Notes under the pieces: generated by a model
Databases searched by the model: none
Told to the model about the DNA's origin: nothing
What the model saw: only the letters and a program-made list of their open reading frames with translations
Shown: in pieces, positions 26,709 through 35,217 of the stretch
How positions within the stretch are numbered: the first letter of the stretch is position 1
Layout of the letters: each line of letters opens with the position of its first letter
Source of the DNA: CAZNXJ01 sp964577115
GTDB lineage: Bacteria; Planctomycetota; Planctomycetia; Pirellulales; Pirellulaceae
Assembly: GCA_964577115.1 (NCBI GenBank)
Contig: CAZNXJ010000004.1
Span: forward strand, 1 to 64,000
Reading direction: 5' to 3'
Length of the DNA: 64,000 bases
Position numbers and translations under genes: made by a program

Positions 26709-28496
26709 ATGCGCTGGTTCGCCTTCTGTCTATTGCTCGGCACCGCCCTTGTCGGCGGTATCACTCCTGCCACCAACGCAGCGCCGATCGAATCGCCCCA
26801 GCTGCGAGAAATTGTGGAGCAGTCATGGCAGGCCGAACTGGAAGAAGACCCGCTGCTAGCCACGCGCGTCGGCGACAACCGCTACAACAATCGGCTACCT
26901 CGCGTCTCACTCGAAGCTCAGAAGAAACGGGCCGAGCGGCGGCGAGCGGTGCTTGAGCGGGTCAACGCGATCCCCGACGAATCGCTCTCCCGTACCGACC
27001 AAATCCATCGCGAAATCTTTCGCCGGATGCTGGAAACCGAGCTGGCAGAATTCGACTTCGAAGGCTACCTGATCCCGATCACGAATCGGTCCGGGTTTCA
27101 CGTCGAATTTCCCGATTTGCCGCAATTAGTACCGCTCGAAACGGTCGCCGATTACGAAGCGTACATCGCTCGCTTGCGCGCCTTCGACCAATATACGGAC
27201 GATCACTTGGAACTTCTTCGGGCGGGCATGGAAAAGGGCATGGTGCTCCCCGCCGTCGTTCTTGAAGGATACGAAGAGACGATTGGGCCGCAGATTGTCG
27301 AAGACCCGACGGCTAGCCTGCTGTACGCGCCGCTGCGCACGTTTCCCGCCGGCGTTCCCGCGGACGACCACGAGCGGCTGCGTAGCGCCGCGGCCGATGC
27401 GATTCGCACGAGCGTGGTACCTAGCTACCAGCGGCTGCTCGAGTTCCTGCGGACCGAGTATATGCCGAACGCTCGCGGTTCCATCGGGGCGTCGGCACTT
27501 CCCCGCGGGCGCGAGTATTACCGCCACCGCGTTCGCCTGTTCACGACGCTCGATCTAACTCCCGAGCAGGTTCACCAGATCGGCCTCCGCGAGGTCGCTC
27601 GCATCGGCGAAGAAATGCGAGCAATTCCCGACAAAGTCGGTTTTCCAGGCGATTACGAGCAGTTCGTCGAACATTTGCGAACGGACCCGCAGTACTACGC
27701 GGAAACGCCCGAGCAGTTGCTCCAGGCCGTCGCGCTGGTGCTCAAACGGATGGACGGTCAGTTGCCGCTGCTGTTCCGCACGCTACCGCGCACGCCATAC
27801 GGCATCCGCACGGTGCCCGATTTCATCGCTCCTCGCACAACCACCGCCTATTACATGCAGCCCGCCGGCGACGGTTCCCGCGCCGGCTTCTACTATGTCA
27901 ACACGTACAACTTGAAGAGCCGGCCGTTATACGAAATCGAAGCATTGTCGCTGCACGAAGCTGTACCGGGCCACCACCTACAGATCGCGCTCGCGCAGGA
28001 GCTCGAAGGAATGCCGCCGTTTCGGCGATTTGCCGAACTGACCGTGTTTGTCGAAGGCTGGGCCCTGTACGCCGAACGTTTGGGGCTCGAAGTGGGCTTC
28101 TACCAGCAGCCGGTCAGCGACTTCGGCCGACTGAGTTATGAGATGTGGCGAGCCTGCCGGTTGGTGGTCGATACCGGCATGCATTATCTCGGCTGGACGC
28201 GCGAAGAGGCGATCGAGTACATGGCGCGCCATACGGCTTTGTCGCAGCACAACATCGAGTCGGAAGTTGACCGCTATATCGCCTGGCCGGGCCAGGCGCT
28301 GGCGTACAAGATCGGCGAGCTGAAGATCCGCGAGCTGCGCGCGAAAGCAGAAGAGCAATTAGGCGAGCGGTTCAATATTCGCGATTTCCACGATGTGGTG
28401 CTCGGCAGCGGCGCCGTACCGCTCACCGTGCTCGAGAACAACGTTCGGGAATATATCGAACGTTCAAAGGCAAGCGAGGACAGCGGCGGGCGGTGA
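26709..28496 (+). CDS. DUF885 family exported peptidase-like protein
   Basis: 595 residues with a signal peptide (MRWFAFCLLLGTALVGG) and GGAGAG upstream of the ATG. The DUF885 zinc signature is present: LHEAVPGHHLQ and, about 35 residues later, VEGWALYAE providing the downstream Glu. It is therefore probably a zinc metallopeptidase acting outside the cytoplasm. It is divergent from the deacylase/dipeptidase fusion, suggesting peptide use as a shared theme. Its 3' end overlaps the convergent DUF3754 gene by 33 bases. The open frame begins at 26532, but the earlier residues are not signal-like. Confidence 0.9.
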   Translation: MRWFAFCLLLGTALVGGITPATNAAPIESPQLREIVEQSWQAELEEDPLLATRVGDNRYNNRLPRVSLEAQKKRAERRRAVLERVNAIPDESLSRTDQIHREIFRRMLETELAEFDFEGYLIPITNRSGFHVEFPDLPQLVPLETVADYEAYIARLRAFDQYTDDHLELLRAGMEKGMVLPAVVLEGYEETIGPQIVEDPTASLLYAPLRTFPAGVPADDHERLRSAAADAIRTSVVPSYQRLLEFLRTEYMPNARGSIGASALPRGREYYRHRVRLFTTLDLTPEQVHQIGLREVARIGEEMRAIPDKVGFPGDYEQFVEHLRTDPQYYAETPEQLLQAVALVLKRMDGQLPLLFRTLPRTPYGIRTVPDFIAPRTTTAYYMQPAGDGSRAGFYYVNTYNLKSRPLYEIEALSLHEAVPGHHLQIALAQELEGMPPFRRFAELTVFVEGWALYAERLGLEVGFYQQPVSDFGRLSYEMWRACRLVVDTGMHYLGWTREEAIEYMARHTALSQHNIESEVDRYIAWPGQALAYKIGELKIRELRAKAEEQLGERFNIRDFHDVVLGSGAVPLTVLENNVREYIERSKASEDSGGR

Positions 28497-29693
28497 TGCA
28501 ACGTAGCGGTCCGCGTGCCGCTCGCACATCGCGAAGCGTTCGAGCTTCTCGAGCGCATCGTGACAATCGAAGTCGACGTCCACGCCGGTCAGATCGAGGA
28601 GCAGCCGTTCGGCGGCCGCGTCGAGCTGCGCCTCGGTCCAACCTTCGGGCGGGGCCTGCTTCCAGAGGAGATAGTACGCCACGAGCGCTTCGCGCGTTTC
28701 CTGCTCCTCGGCCTCATCGAGCAACCGGTGAATAACTCCCGCGTTATTGTCGAGATTCTGGTAATAGAGATTGCGCGTGAGATTCAGCTGGTATTTGTCC
28801 TTGGTGCGCAAATAGCCCAGAAACGAACGTACACCGTATCCGATCGCGCCGAATACGCAGCCGAGAAACGCGACGATTCCCCAGAACGTACCGGTGAGTG
28901 CGAGCCAGAGTGTGGTCTTGAGAATTTTGGCCAAGGTCAGCGTGACGCCGGAGACCGTCGGCAGGATAATTTTGCCCTGATCCAACCAGCTCATACGGAT
29001 GCGGGAACCGGGCAGCAGCATGTCGACATCCAGTTTCGGGATGTTCTTGAAGAGCTTGATGTGCACGGCACCCGCATCGATGTCGGTTTTCTTACCCGCC
29101 TCGTCGTGCACATCAAAGATGATGACCAGCCGCTGGTAGATCGGCACGTCGGCCAGTTCCGGGCGAAACCAGTTCTGCCAGCGTCGCCGTTCGCGCTTCC
29201 CGATCACGTCGCCGCGTGCGAACACATGCAGCCGATTGAAAATCGAGAAGTCGATCGTCAGCCGGACACCCCACTCGGAAAAAACGTCAACGGCTTCTTC
29301 GATTTCTCGCTTGGAAAGTTCGCGATAGTTGGCTCGCAACAGCACCGAGGTGAACGTACGGAAAAGTTGCTGTTCCCGCTTCGAGCGTTCCGCCTCGTCC
29401 CAGGATTCGAGCGTCCGCGTATCGGCGTCCGGATCGAACGGGGCGTAGCAATCCTTCAACATTTCCAGTTGCTGGCGGAACTCGTCGTGGAATCGCCGGC
29501 CAAGTGCTTCCGCGATGTCGTCGAATTGCGAGCGTTCTCCGTCGGTCAGTTCCGGGCGATCGCGCAGGGCCCGCACAAGCGCCGCTCGGCGCATGGGAAT
29601 GAAGTGTTCGCGGCCCCAGGTCGGAGCATCGGCCAGCGGCCGCGATTCGACGTCGGCGATGTCTTGCGGTAAAGGAATTTCCAGACGCGACAT
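28464..29693 (-). CDS. DUF3754 (TMEM143-like) membrane protein
   Basis: 409 residues. The N-terminal half is soluble and charged (REHFIPMRR, ELSKREIEEA). A central block, FDVHDEAGKKTDIDAGAVHIKL interrupted in the usual DUF3754 order by KNIPKLDVDMLLPG, is family-typical. Two adjacent hydrophobic segments follow at ~255-295, then a C-terminal helical part with NLYYQNLDNN and ALVAYYLLW. Function unknown; the family occurs in bacteria and as TMEM143 in mitochondria. It converges with, and overlaps, the DUF885 gene. Confidence 0.85.
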   Translation of the reverse strand: MSRLEIPLPQDIADVESRPLADAPTWGREHFIPMRRAALVRALRDRPELTDGERSQFDDIAEALGRRFHDEFRQQLEMLKDCYAPFDPDADTRTLESWDEAERSKREQQLFRTFTSVLLRANYRELSKREIEEAVDVFSEWGVRLTIDFSIFNRLHVFARGDVIGKRERRRWQNWFRPELADVPIYQRLVIIFDVHDEAGKKTDIDAGAVHIKLFKNIPKLDVDMLLPGSRIRMSWLDQGKIILPTVSGVTLTLAKILKTTLWLALTGTFWGIVAFLGCVFGAIGYGVRSFLGYLRTKDKYQLNLTRNLYYQNLDNNAGVIHRLLDEAEEQETREALVAYYLLWKQAPPEGWTEAQLDAAAERLLLDLTGVDVDFDCHDALEKLERFAMCERHADRYVASPPAAVLACL

Positions 29694-29858
29694 TGCAGCG
29701 GGGCGTACGGAGGGAGCGGCGAATTCTTCCCACGCCGCTTCATCTTACTGACGACAGCTTGCGCAAGCGACGTCAATTCCCCCTCGGCGTCGAATCAACG
29801 GCAGCCACGGATCGACTCGGCTATCCAGGCATCGTTTTGCATCGCATCCGGGTTCGTA

Positions 29859-29888
29859 TTGACCCTGGTTGCGGCAGCGGGCTAGACT
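29859..29888 (+). promoter_or_regulatory. Putative promoter for the HAD-like gene
   Basis: TTGACC (29859-29864) and TAGACT (29883-29888) lie 18 bp apart, ~95 bases before the ATG at 29984. The same GCTAGACT octamer recurs near 58732 upstream of the PLP-enzyme gene. Confidence 0.45.
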
Positions 29889-29983
29889 TCCCCGTGTTAC
29901 ATGGGTAGGCACGCGTCTCGATGGAATGCCTTCGCGAACCTGCATGCCTCAACCGAGTATGTGTGGGGAAAGGAATCCGCGCC

Positions 29984-30763
29984 ATGCGTTCGGGTGGAAA
30001 CCTCCCGGTCCCCGGTCATGCCGAGCGAATCATGCAAACTCCAAGGCCGGAGGCGCAGCGAAGCTCTTTGGGACCGGCCGGTGCGTTGCTGTTTGACCTG
30101 CGCGACGTGCTGTTCGACGATACGCTGTGGAGCCGCTGGCTGTATCAGCTCGTCGCCCGCATGGGACACGCGATCGGTTACGACGCGTTCTGGGAAATCT
30201 GGGAACAAGCCTTCCAGCGTGACGTCGTCTTCGGCGGACGTGAGCTACATGAGACGCTCGCCGCACTGCTCGCGCGGCTCGGCCTCTCGCGGGGCCAAAT
30301 CGACGAGGTATGGGCCGCCAGCCTCGCTCGCCAGCGCCAGTCGGCCGAGGCCACTCGTGCACTGCCCGGCGTTAAGCTTGCTCTCGCTCAGCTCCACGCC
30401 TGCGGCTGGACAATCGGCGTGTTCGGCAACATATGCGGCAGCCACGCCGACGTCCAGCGCTGCCTCGAACGCTTGGAGCTGGCAAGCTCCGTGGACCACG
30501 CTTTCTCGGCAAGCGAGCTGGCTCGGAAGCAGCCCAATGTCTCGCCCTATGTTCAGGCCGCACGAGGACTGCGCACGGCACCGGCGCAAACCGTGTTCAT
30601 CAGTGCCAGTCGCTACGCGCTCGAACTCGCACGATCAGCCGGGTTACAAACGGTCGGTGTGCAATTGCGCGATGCCGGAGACCCGTCGCGCTGCGTGATC
30701 GAACACATCGGCGAACTAGCGCGCATCCTGCGCCCTGTACGCCCCCACCGCCACGCCAGCTAA
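29984..30763 (+). CDS. HAD-superfamily-like protein, catalytic residues altered
   Basis: 259 residues, with GGGGAAAGGA upstream of ATG 29984. The Rossmann-like HAD fold is visible: motif I LLFDLRDVL, a helical cap, motif II as VFGNICGS, motif III Lys in LARKQPNVSPY, and motif IV region VFISASRYALELARSAGLQTVGVQ. Motif I should read DxD, but R40 replaces the second Asp. Motif IV lacks the expected acidic pair (ISAS instead of VDD). A hydrolase role is therefore doubtful; it could be a binding or regulatory relative. ATG 30032 is an alternative start. Confidence 0.75.
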   Translation: MRSGGNLPVPGHAERIMQTPRPEAQRSSLGPAGALLFDLRDVLFDDTLWSRWLYQLVARMGHAIGYDAFWEIWEQAFQRDVVFGGRELHETLAALLARLGLSRGQIDEVWAASLARQRQSAEATRALPGVKLALAQLHACGWTIGVFGNICGSHADVQRCLERLELASSVDHAFSASELARKQPNVSPYVQAARGLRTAPAQTVFISASRYALELARSAGLQTVGVQLRDAGDPSRCVIEHIGELARILRPVRPHRHAS

Positions 30764-30796
30764 CCCCGCTTCCTTCACTCCCACCCAATTTGCCGC

Positions 30797-30825
30797 ATTC
30801 GTGCCATTCGTGTCCTTCGTGGTTC
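30797..30825. repeat. Interspersed TTCGTG repeat
   Basis: CATTCGTGCCATTCGTGTCC followed by TTCGTGGTT contains three spaced copies of (T)TCGTG. Short extragenic runs of this kind (gtgccattcgtg... ttcgtggtt) recur, as far as I recall, in planctomycete and other environmental genomes. It lies after the HAD-like gene; I know no function. Confidence 0.45.
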
Positions 30826-30842
30826 CCTCCCCGGCACAATCG

Positions 30843-30939
30843 ATATAACCGGCAAACTTTACTCAAGCCGCCCAGTCGAGAATGCCGAAACTGACAACCG
30901 AACGACGATCGGTTCCCTATCAGTTCGGAAAAACTCGCC
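30843..30939 (+). promoter_or_regulatory. Upstream motif pair of the lipoprotein gene
   Basis: ATATAACCGGCAAACTT (30843-30859) and TCGGAAAAACTCGCC (30925-30939) match the pair at 10227-10265 with one difference each. Here the second motif directly abuts the ATG at 30940 and the motifs are 65 bases apart rather than 7. Confidence 0.4.
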
Positions 30940-31251
30940 ATGGTGCGTTTCGAATCGCTTGCCGCACTGGTCGGCCCGCTGGTAATTCTCTTTACGTCGG
31001 GCTGCGCGATTTGCCAGGCGCCGGATGACTGCAACTACTCGGCGTACGGTGGCATTGCGCCGCGGGTGGACATGCGGCACGGTCGCGTGGGTTCGGTCTT
31101 CGACCCCGCCGACGGAGGCATTCTCTGGTCCGAAAGCGAGCCAACTCCATCGGAACCCAACCTGGACCAACCCGGCACGGATGAGGAATTGGAAGCGCCG
31201 GATGCGGAATTAGGCGAGCCGGACGCGGAAGGCTTGGAAACGGCGTACTGA
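30940..31251 (+). CDS. Small lipoprotein with acidic tail, planctomycete type
   Basis: 103 residues. Signal peptide with hydrophobic core LAALVGPLVILF ends in the lipobox TSGC, predicting lipid attachment at Cys22. The mature N-terminus has AICQAPDDCNYSAYGG and then GRVGSVFDPA, blocks I recall from other planctomycete short lipoproteins. The last ~40 residues are Glu/Pro/Asp-rich and probably disordered. No function known. No ordinary Shine-Dalgarno sequence is present; GGAAAAAC lies just upstream. Confidence 0.75.
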   Translation: MVRFESLAALVGPLVILFTSGCAICQAPDDCNYSAYGGIAPRVDMRHGRVGSVFDPADGGILWSESEPTPSEPNLDQPGTDEELEAPDAELGEPDAEGLETAY

Positions 31252-31273
31252 GCCGCTTAGCGACGGGCGAGGC

Positions 31274-32845
31274 TCAGTCCTGCCGATAACGGAGCCAGCG
31301 GCCACAGCGCGGGCCACTCGACGGACACGGCATTTGCTGGCCATCCCAAGCGACCTCGCCGTTGACGAGCAACAGCTCAACGCCCGTACCGGGCGCTCGC
31401 GGGTCCTCCTCGTCCGCCGCGTCGGTGACCCGCTGGGGATCGAACACGACGAGGTCCGCGAATTTGCCCTCGGCAATGATCCCGCGATCGACGAGACCAT
31501 AGCGTGCCGCGGGGAAAGCTGCAAGTTTGTACACGGCTTCTTCGAGCGAGAAAAGTTTCGCGTCGCGCACCAGGGGTCCGAGAATGCGCGTCGCGGAACC
31601 GAAGACGCGCGGATGCACGGGTCCGTCGGGAAAATAGATGCCGTCCGAGCCGATCATGTAGGCTTCGTGCTGAAGAAATGGATAAATCATTCCGTCGTCC
31701 GGTTCTTCGAGCACCATGAGGACGGCAAGCCGCTCTTCGATAAGCAGATCGCAGAGCACATCGGCGGGCCGGCCGCCACGCTGCTCGATGACCTGTTCGA
31801 GCGTCATGCCTTGCAGCGGTTTGTTATCCGCTGAGAGCACCCAGGCGATGCGAATCGAATCGAGCCGCAGGCGATACCAATCGAGCCCCACGCCGAAGCG
31901 ATCGCGCAGCTCCGGCAATCGGAGGCGTTGAAGCACGCCGAGCGGTCCGTCTTCCCACACCTCGTACGGCAGTAGGTAGTTCAGCATCGTCGATCCGCTC
32001 TGGTACGGATACACGTCAAAAGTCAGATCGACATCCCGCCGTGCCTCGTCGACGAGTCCCAGCACCTGTTCGGCCGTGTCGCTGGCGGTGGCTTTTAGAT
32101 GCGAGATATGCACGCGCACGCCGGCTCGGCGGCCGATCTCAATGGCCTCGAGCAGTCCCGGCAGCACGCCGCGCTTATACCGCATGTGCGTCACATAAAG
32201 GCCGCCAAACGGCGCAATCTCCTTGCACGCCTCGACCAATTCGTCCGTCGTTGCGACGTTCTGGACGATGTAATCGAGCCCGGTCGAGAGCCCTGCCGCG
32301 CCGGCCTCCATTTCCTCGCGAATCGTGCGTGCGATCGAGCGTGTTTGAAAATCATCCGGCGGAGTGCGCTGAAACATCCCACACGCCAGCGCGCGGACGT
32401 TCGCGTACGGCACGAGTGCGGTGCTATTTTGAACAGCGGTCCGGTCGAGCCGCGACATGTATTCGGCGATGGTTCGCCAGCCGTCGTACGCGTGCAGCGG
32501 AAGGCCGTCGAGCGGGCGCAGGTAGAAGAACCAGTCGCGCCAGTTTTCGGGCGTCACCGGCGCGTATGAGATCCCGTCCACCATCAGGACCTCCGTCGAG
32601 AAACCTTGGCGCACCTTCGGTTCGAGGCCGTGCAGCGTGAGCAACCATCCGTCGCTATGCGTATGCACGTCGACGAACCCCGGGGCAAGCACCTTGCCCT
32701 CCAGGTCCCGCTCGTTCGTTGCTCGCTGATCGGCAAGGTTTCCGATGGCTACAATGCGATCGCCCTGGATGCCGACATCCGCCACGTAACGCGGCTTGCG
32801 GCTGCCATCGATCACGGTCGCTCGGCGAAATATCCAGTCCAGCAC
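31274..32845 (-). CDS. D-aminoacylase-family amidohydrolase
   Basis: 523 residues, cytoplasmic (no signal peptide), GTG start at 32845. The amidohydrolase metal site looks complete: APGFVDVHTHSDG gives the HxH, VTHMRYK and ISHLKATAS give the later histidines, and MIGSDGIYF gives the catalytic Asp. The GVTTxxxGNCG cysteine site is replaced by GFSTEVLMVDG, so the metal-bridging residue differs from classical D-aminoacylase. It probably hydrolyses an N-acyl-D-amino acid or a related amide. Compare the fused copy at 23586-26438, which has lost the HxH. Confidence 0.88.
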   Translation of the reverse strand: MLDWIFRRATVIDGSRKPRYVADVGIQGDRIVAIGNLADQRATNERDLEGKVLAPGFVDVHTHSDGWLLTLHGLEPKVRQGFSTEVLMVDGISYAPVTPENWRDWFFYLRPLDGLPLHAYDGWRTIAEYMSRLDRTAVQNSTALVPYANVRALACGMFQRTPPDDFQTRSIARTIREEMEAGAAGLSTGLDYIVQNVATTDELVEACKEIAPFGGLYVTHMRYKRGVLPGLLEAIEIGRRAGVRVHISHLKATASDTAEQVLGLVDEARRDVDLTFDVYPYQSGSTMLNYLLPYEVWEDGPLGVLQRLRLPELRDRFGVGLDWYRLRLDSIRIAWVLSADNKPLQGMTLEQVIEQRGGRPADVLCDLLIEERLAVLMVLEEPDDGMIYPFLQHEAYMIGSDGIYFPDGPVHPRVFGSATRILGPLVRDAKLFSLEEAVYKLAAFPAARYGLVDRGIIAEGKFADLVVFDPQRVTDAADEEDPRAPGTGVELLLVNGEVAWDGQQMPCPSSGPRCGRWLRYRQD

Positions 32846-32900
32846 GCGTTCCCTTTGATTGCATCGGCGAAATCGTTCAGAGGCTCAAGAGGGCTCAAGT

Positions 32901-33059
32901 ATGCGTTCCCGCAAGCCCGGCCACAAGAGTCCCTCGCACGCGCGCACGTTCGATCACTCTGCCATGCTGTTGCGCGTTGTTGACGGCGATTACCTTAAGA
33001 GGACTTTCCCTACGCGCCGTATCGATCCGGCCAATATGGAACTCGAGGTGCCTCAGTGA
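32901..33059 (+). CDS. Possible small coupled ORF (52 residues)
   Basis: ATG at 32901 has GAGGG 8 bases upstream. The frame ends in TGA overlapping the GTG of the next gene (GTGA). The product is basic with no membrane segment and no recognisable motif. It could be a leader-type coupled ORF or chance; codon third-position GC is similar to neighbours. Confidence 0.3.
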   Translation: MRSRKPGHKSPSHARTFDHSAMLLRVVDGDYLKRTFPTRRIDPANMELEVPQ

Positions 33060-33772
33060 ACTCGCGCACCCTGTTTGCGGTCCTTGTCGTCGCGATGGCT
33101 CTGCCATCGGTCGTCACGTGGATCTATTTCGTTTGGCTGGACGGCGCCCCGGTGGCGCTTCAGCAGAGCGCCTATGCGGTGGGAAAGCTGGTCCAATTTG
33201 CTCTGCCCGTGATCGTGTGCTTCGCGCTTCTCCGCGAACCGTGGCCGCGACTCGCGTGGACCACGCGTGGCATGGCCCTCGGTACGCTCTTCGGCCTGTT
33301 CGTAGTAGCCGCCATGTTCGGGCTGTACTTTGGGCTGCTGGACTCGAGCGAATTCTTCGAGACGCCCCGAGCGGCCATTCGCGAGAAGATTGTGGGGATC
33401 GGCGTCGGCAGCATGCCGGCATTCATCGGCCTGGGCGTTTTTTATTCGCTCATCCATTCAGGCCTGGAAGAGTACTACTGGCGCTGGTTCGTGTATCGGA
33501 AGCTGCGTGAGCCGTGTGGCGTGGGCCGAGCGATGGCGCTGTCGAGTGTCGCCTTCGCCGCTCACCATGTACTGCTGCTCACCCATTTCTTCGGCAGCAC
33601 ATCTGTCCTGGCGTACCTACTGGCCGCCGCGGTCGGGATTGGCGGATTCGCATGGGCCTGGCTGTACGAGCGCAGCCAGTCGCTGCTCGCGCCGTGGCTG
33701 AGCCACATGGTTGTGGACGCCGGAATCTTTAGCCTGGGCTATTATCTCGCGCGCGACCTGCTACACGCGTAA
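33056..33772 (+). CDS. CPBP-family intramembrane metalloprotease
   Basis: 238 residues, GTG start with GAGG 8 bases upstream. About seven hydrophobic segments. The CPBP/ABI motifs are present: EEYYWRWFVY (motif 1, Glu-Glu with Arg), FAAHHVLLL (motif 2 His) and LSHMVVDAG (motif 3 His). The family includes CAAX-processing-like proteases and bacteriocin-immunity proteins; the substrate cannot be inferred. It converges on aceF with only 6 bases between stops. Confidence 0.88.
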   Translation: MNSRTLFAVLVVAMALPSVVTWIYFVWLDGAPVALQQSAYAVGKLVQFALPVIVCFALLREPWPRLAWTTRGMALGTLFGLFVVAAMFGLYFGLLDSSEFFETPRAAIREKIVGIGVGSMPAFIGLGVFYSLIHSGLEEYYWRWFVYRKLREPCGVGRAMALSSVAFAAHHVLLLTHFFGSTSVLAYLLAAAVGIGGFAWAWLYERSQSLLAPWLSHMVVDAGIFSLGYYLARDLLHA

Positions 33773-33778
33773 CGCCAT

Positions 33779-35140
33779 TTACGGCGCCAGCAACAGGCGG
33801 CTCGGCATTTCCAGATACGAAATCACTTCGTTTAGGAATCGCGCCGCGGACGCTCCGTCTACCAGCCGGTGGTCGTAGGCGAGGCTGAGCGGCATCATGA
33901 GGCGCACGGTGATTTGATCGTCGATCACAACCGGCATCTTCCGCGAACGCCCCACCAGCAAAATCGCCACCTCGGGCACGTTGACAATGGGCGTCGAATA
34001 CGTGCCGCCGATCGCGCCCAGGTTGCTAACCGTGAACGTACCGCCGCGCAGATCTTCAATGGTGTAATTGTTTGTGCGCACTTTTTCCGCCAGTTCGGCG
34101 GCGCCGCGCGCAAGATCCGGGATCGATTTTGCATCGGCATTGCGTAGGACGGGCACGACAAGGCCCCGGTCGCTATCGACTGCGATACCGATGTTCACGT
34201 AATCCTTGTAGATGATCTGCTCGTTTTCGACGTCGATCGTCGCGTTGATCAGCGGATGATTTTTCAACGCCATGGCGACGGCTTTCAGCACGAACGGCAG
34301 CGACGTGAGCTTAATGCCCTTCGACGCGTAATCGTTCTTGCTCGACTGCCGAATCCGCTCCAGTTCCGTCACATCGGCGTCATCGAAGTTCGTCACGCGC
34401 GGCACGCTGGTCCATGACTCGTGCATCTTCGCCGCGATCGTCTGCCGGATCTTCGACATCCGTTCGACGCGAATCGGTCCCCAGGCGTCGCTTTCGGTGC
34501 CCACGGGCCGAGCGGTTCCCATCGCCACCTGACTGGCCTGGCGCACGACTTCCAGCACGTCCTCGCGTGTGATGCGGCCCCCCGGGCCGGTACCACGGAC
34601 TCGGCGCAGATCAACCCCCACCTCTCGAGCAAATCGGCGCACCGCTGGTCCTGCCGCGATCACGCCGTCGCCATCGCCATCGGTGGCCAAAGCACTCGGC
34701 GCCGGCTGGGACGCTGCGGCGGGCTGAACAGGCGCGGGCGCGGGCGTCGCTTGCGGAGCCGGAGCCGCCGGCGGCGCTTCGGCCTGCGCCGGCTGATCGT
34801 TCGCGGGTGCGGCCGGGGGCGAAGTTTCCTGCGGAGCTGCTTCGGCAGGGGCCGCCTGCTGCGTCGGCTGAGCCGGCGCGGCCGGCGCCGCGTTCTCAGT
34901 TGACTTGGTCTCGAGCGTCACCAGCGAGGCGCCAATCTTGATTTTGTCGCCTGAGCGGATGTGGATCTTCGAGACCACCCCCGCATGGCTGCTCGGTACC
35001 TGAACGGTGGCCTTGTCCGTCTCTACTTCGACGATGCCCTGATCCTTTTGGATCTCGTCGCCTTCGCGGACCAGTACTTCGAGCACGTCGGCCGAATCGA
35101 TCCCGTCGCCGAGCTCCGGCAGCTTGACTTCGATTGCCAT
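33779..35140 (-). CDS. aceF: Dihydrolipoamide acetyltransferase (E2 of pyruvate dehydrogenase)
   Basis: 453 residues. One lipoyl domain (VEVETDKATVQV, with the lipoylated Lys), then an Ala/Pro linker (~90-155), a peripheral-subunit-binding domain (GPAVRRFAREVGVD and GTGPGGRITREDV), and a catalytic domain ending in YDHRLVDGASAARFL with the His and Asp of acetyl transfer. It moves acetyl groups from lipoamide to CoA and forms the complex core. It lies 77 bases downstream of aceE on the same strand. All key residues absent from the E2-like protein at 55481-56641 are present here. Confidence 0.96.
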   Translation of the reverse strand: MAIEVKLPELGDGIDSADVLEVLVREGDEIQKDQGIVEVETDKATVQVPSSHAGVVSKIHIRSGDKIKIGASLVTLETKSTENAAPAAPAQPTQQAAPAEAAPQETSPPAAPANDQPAQAEAPPAAPAPQATPAPAPVQPAAASQPAPSALATDGDGDGVIAAGPAVRRFAREVGVDLRRVRGTGPGGRITREDVLEVVRQASQVAMGTARPVGTESDAWGPIRVERMSKIRQTIAAKMHESWTSVPRVTNFDDADVTELERIRQSSKNDYASKGIKLTSLPFVLKAVAMALKNHPLINATIDVENEQIIYKDYVNIGIAVDSDRGLVVPVLRNADAKSIPDLARGAAELAEKVRTNNYTIEDLRGGTFTVSNLGAIGGTYSTPIVNVPEVAILLVGRSRKMPVVIDDQITVRLMMPLSLAYDHRLVDGASAARFLNEVISYLEMPSRLLLAP

Positions 35141-35217
35141 GTATCCCTAACCCGTTACGAGGTAATTCATTGTCTGCGGTGCACCGCCTGGAATGTCACG
35201 CCGGCGACGCCGGTGGT

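Noticed and set aside
28464..28496. 33-bp overlap of convergent DUF885 and DUF3754 genes as a possible frame error
   Set aside because: Both C-termini read normally to their stops; short convergent overlaps are common in this dense sequence.
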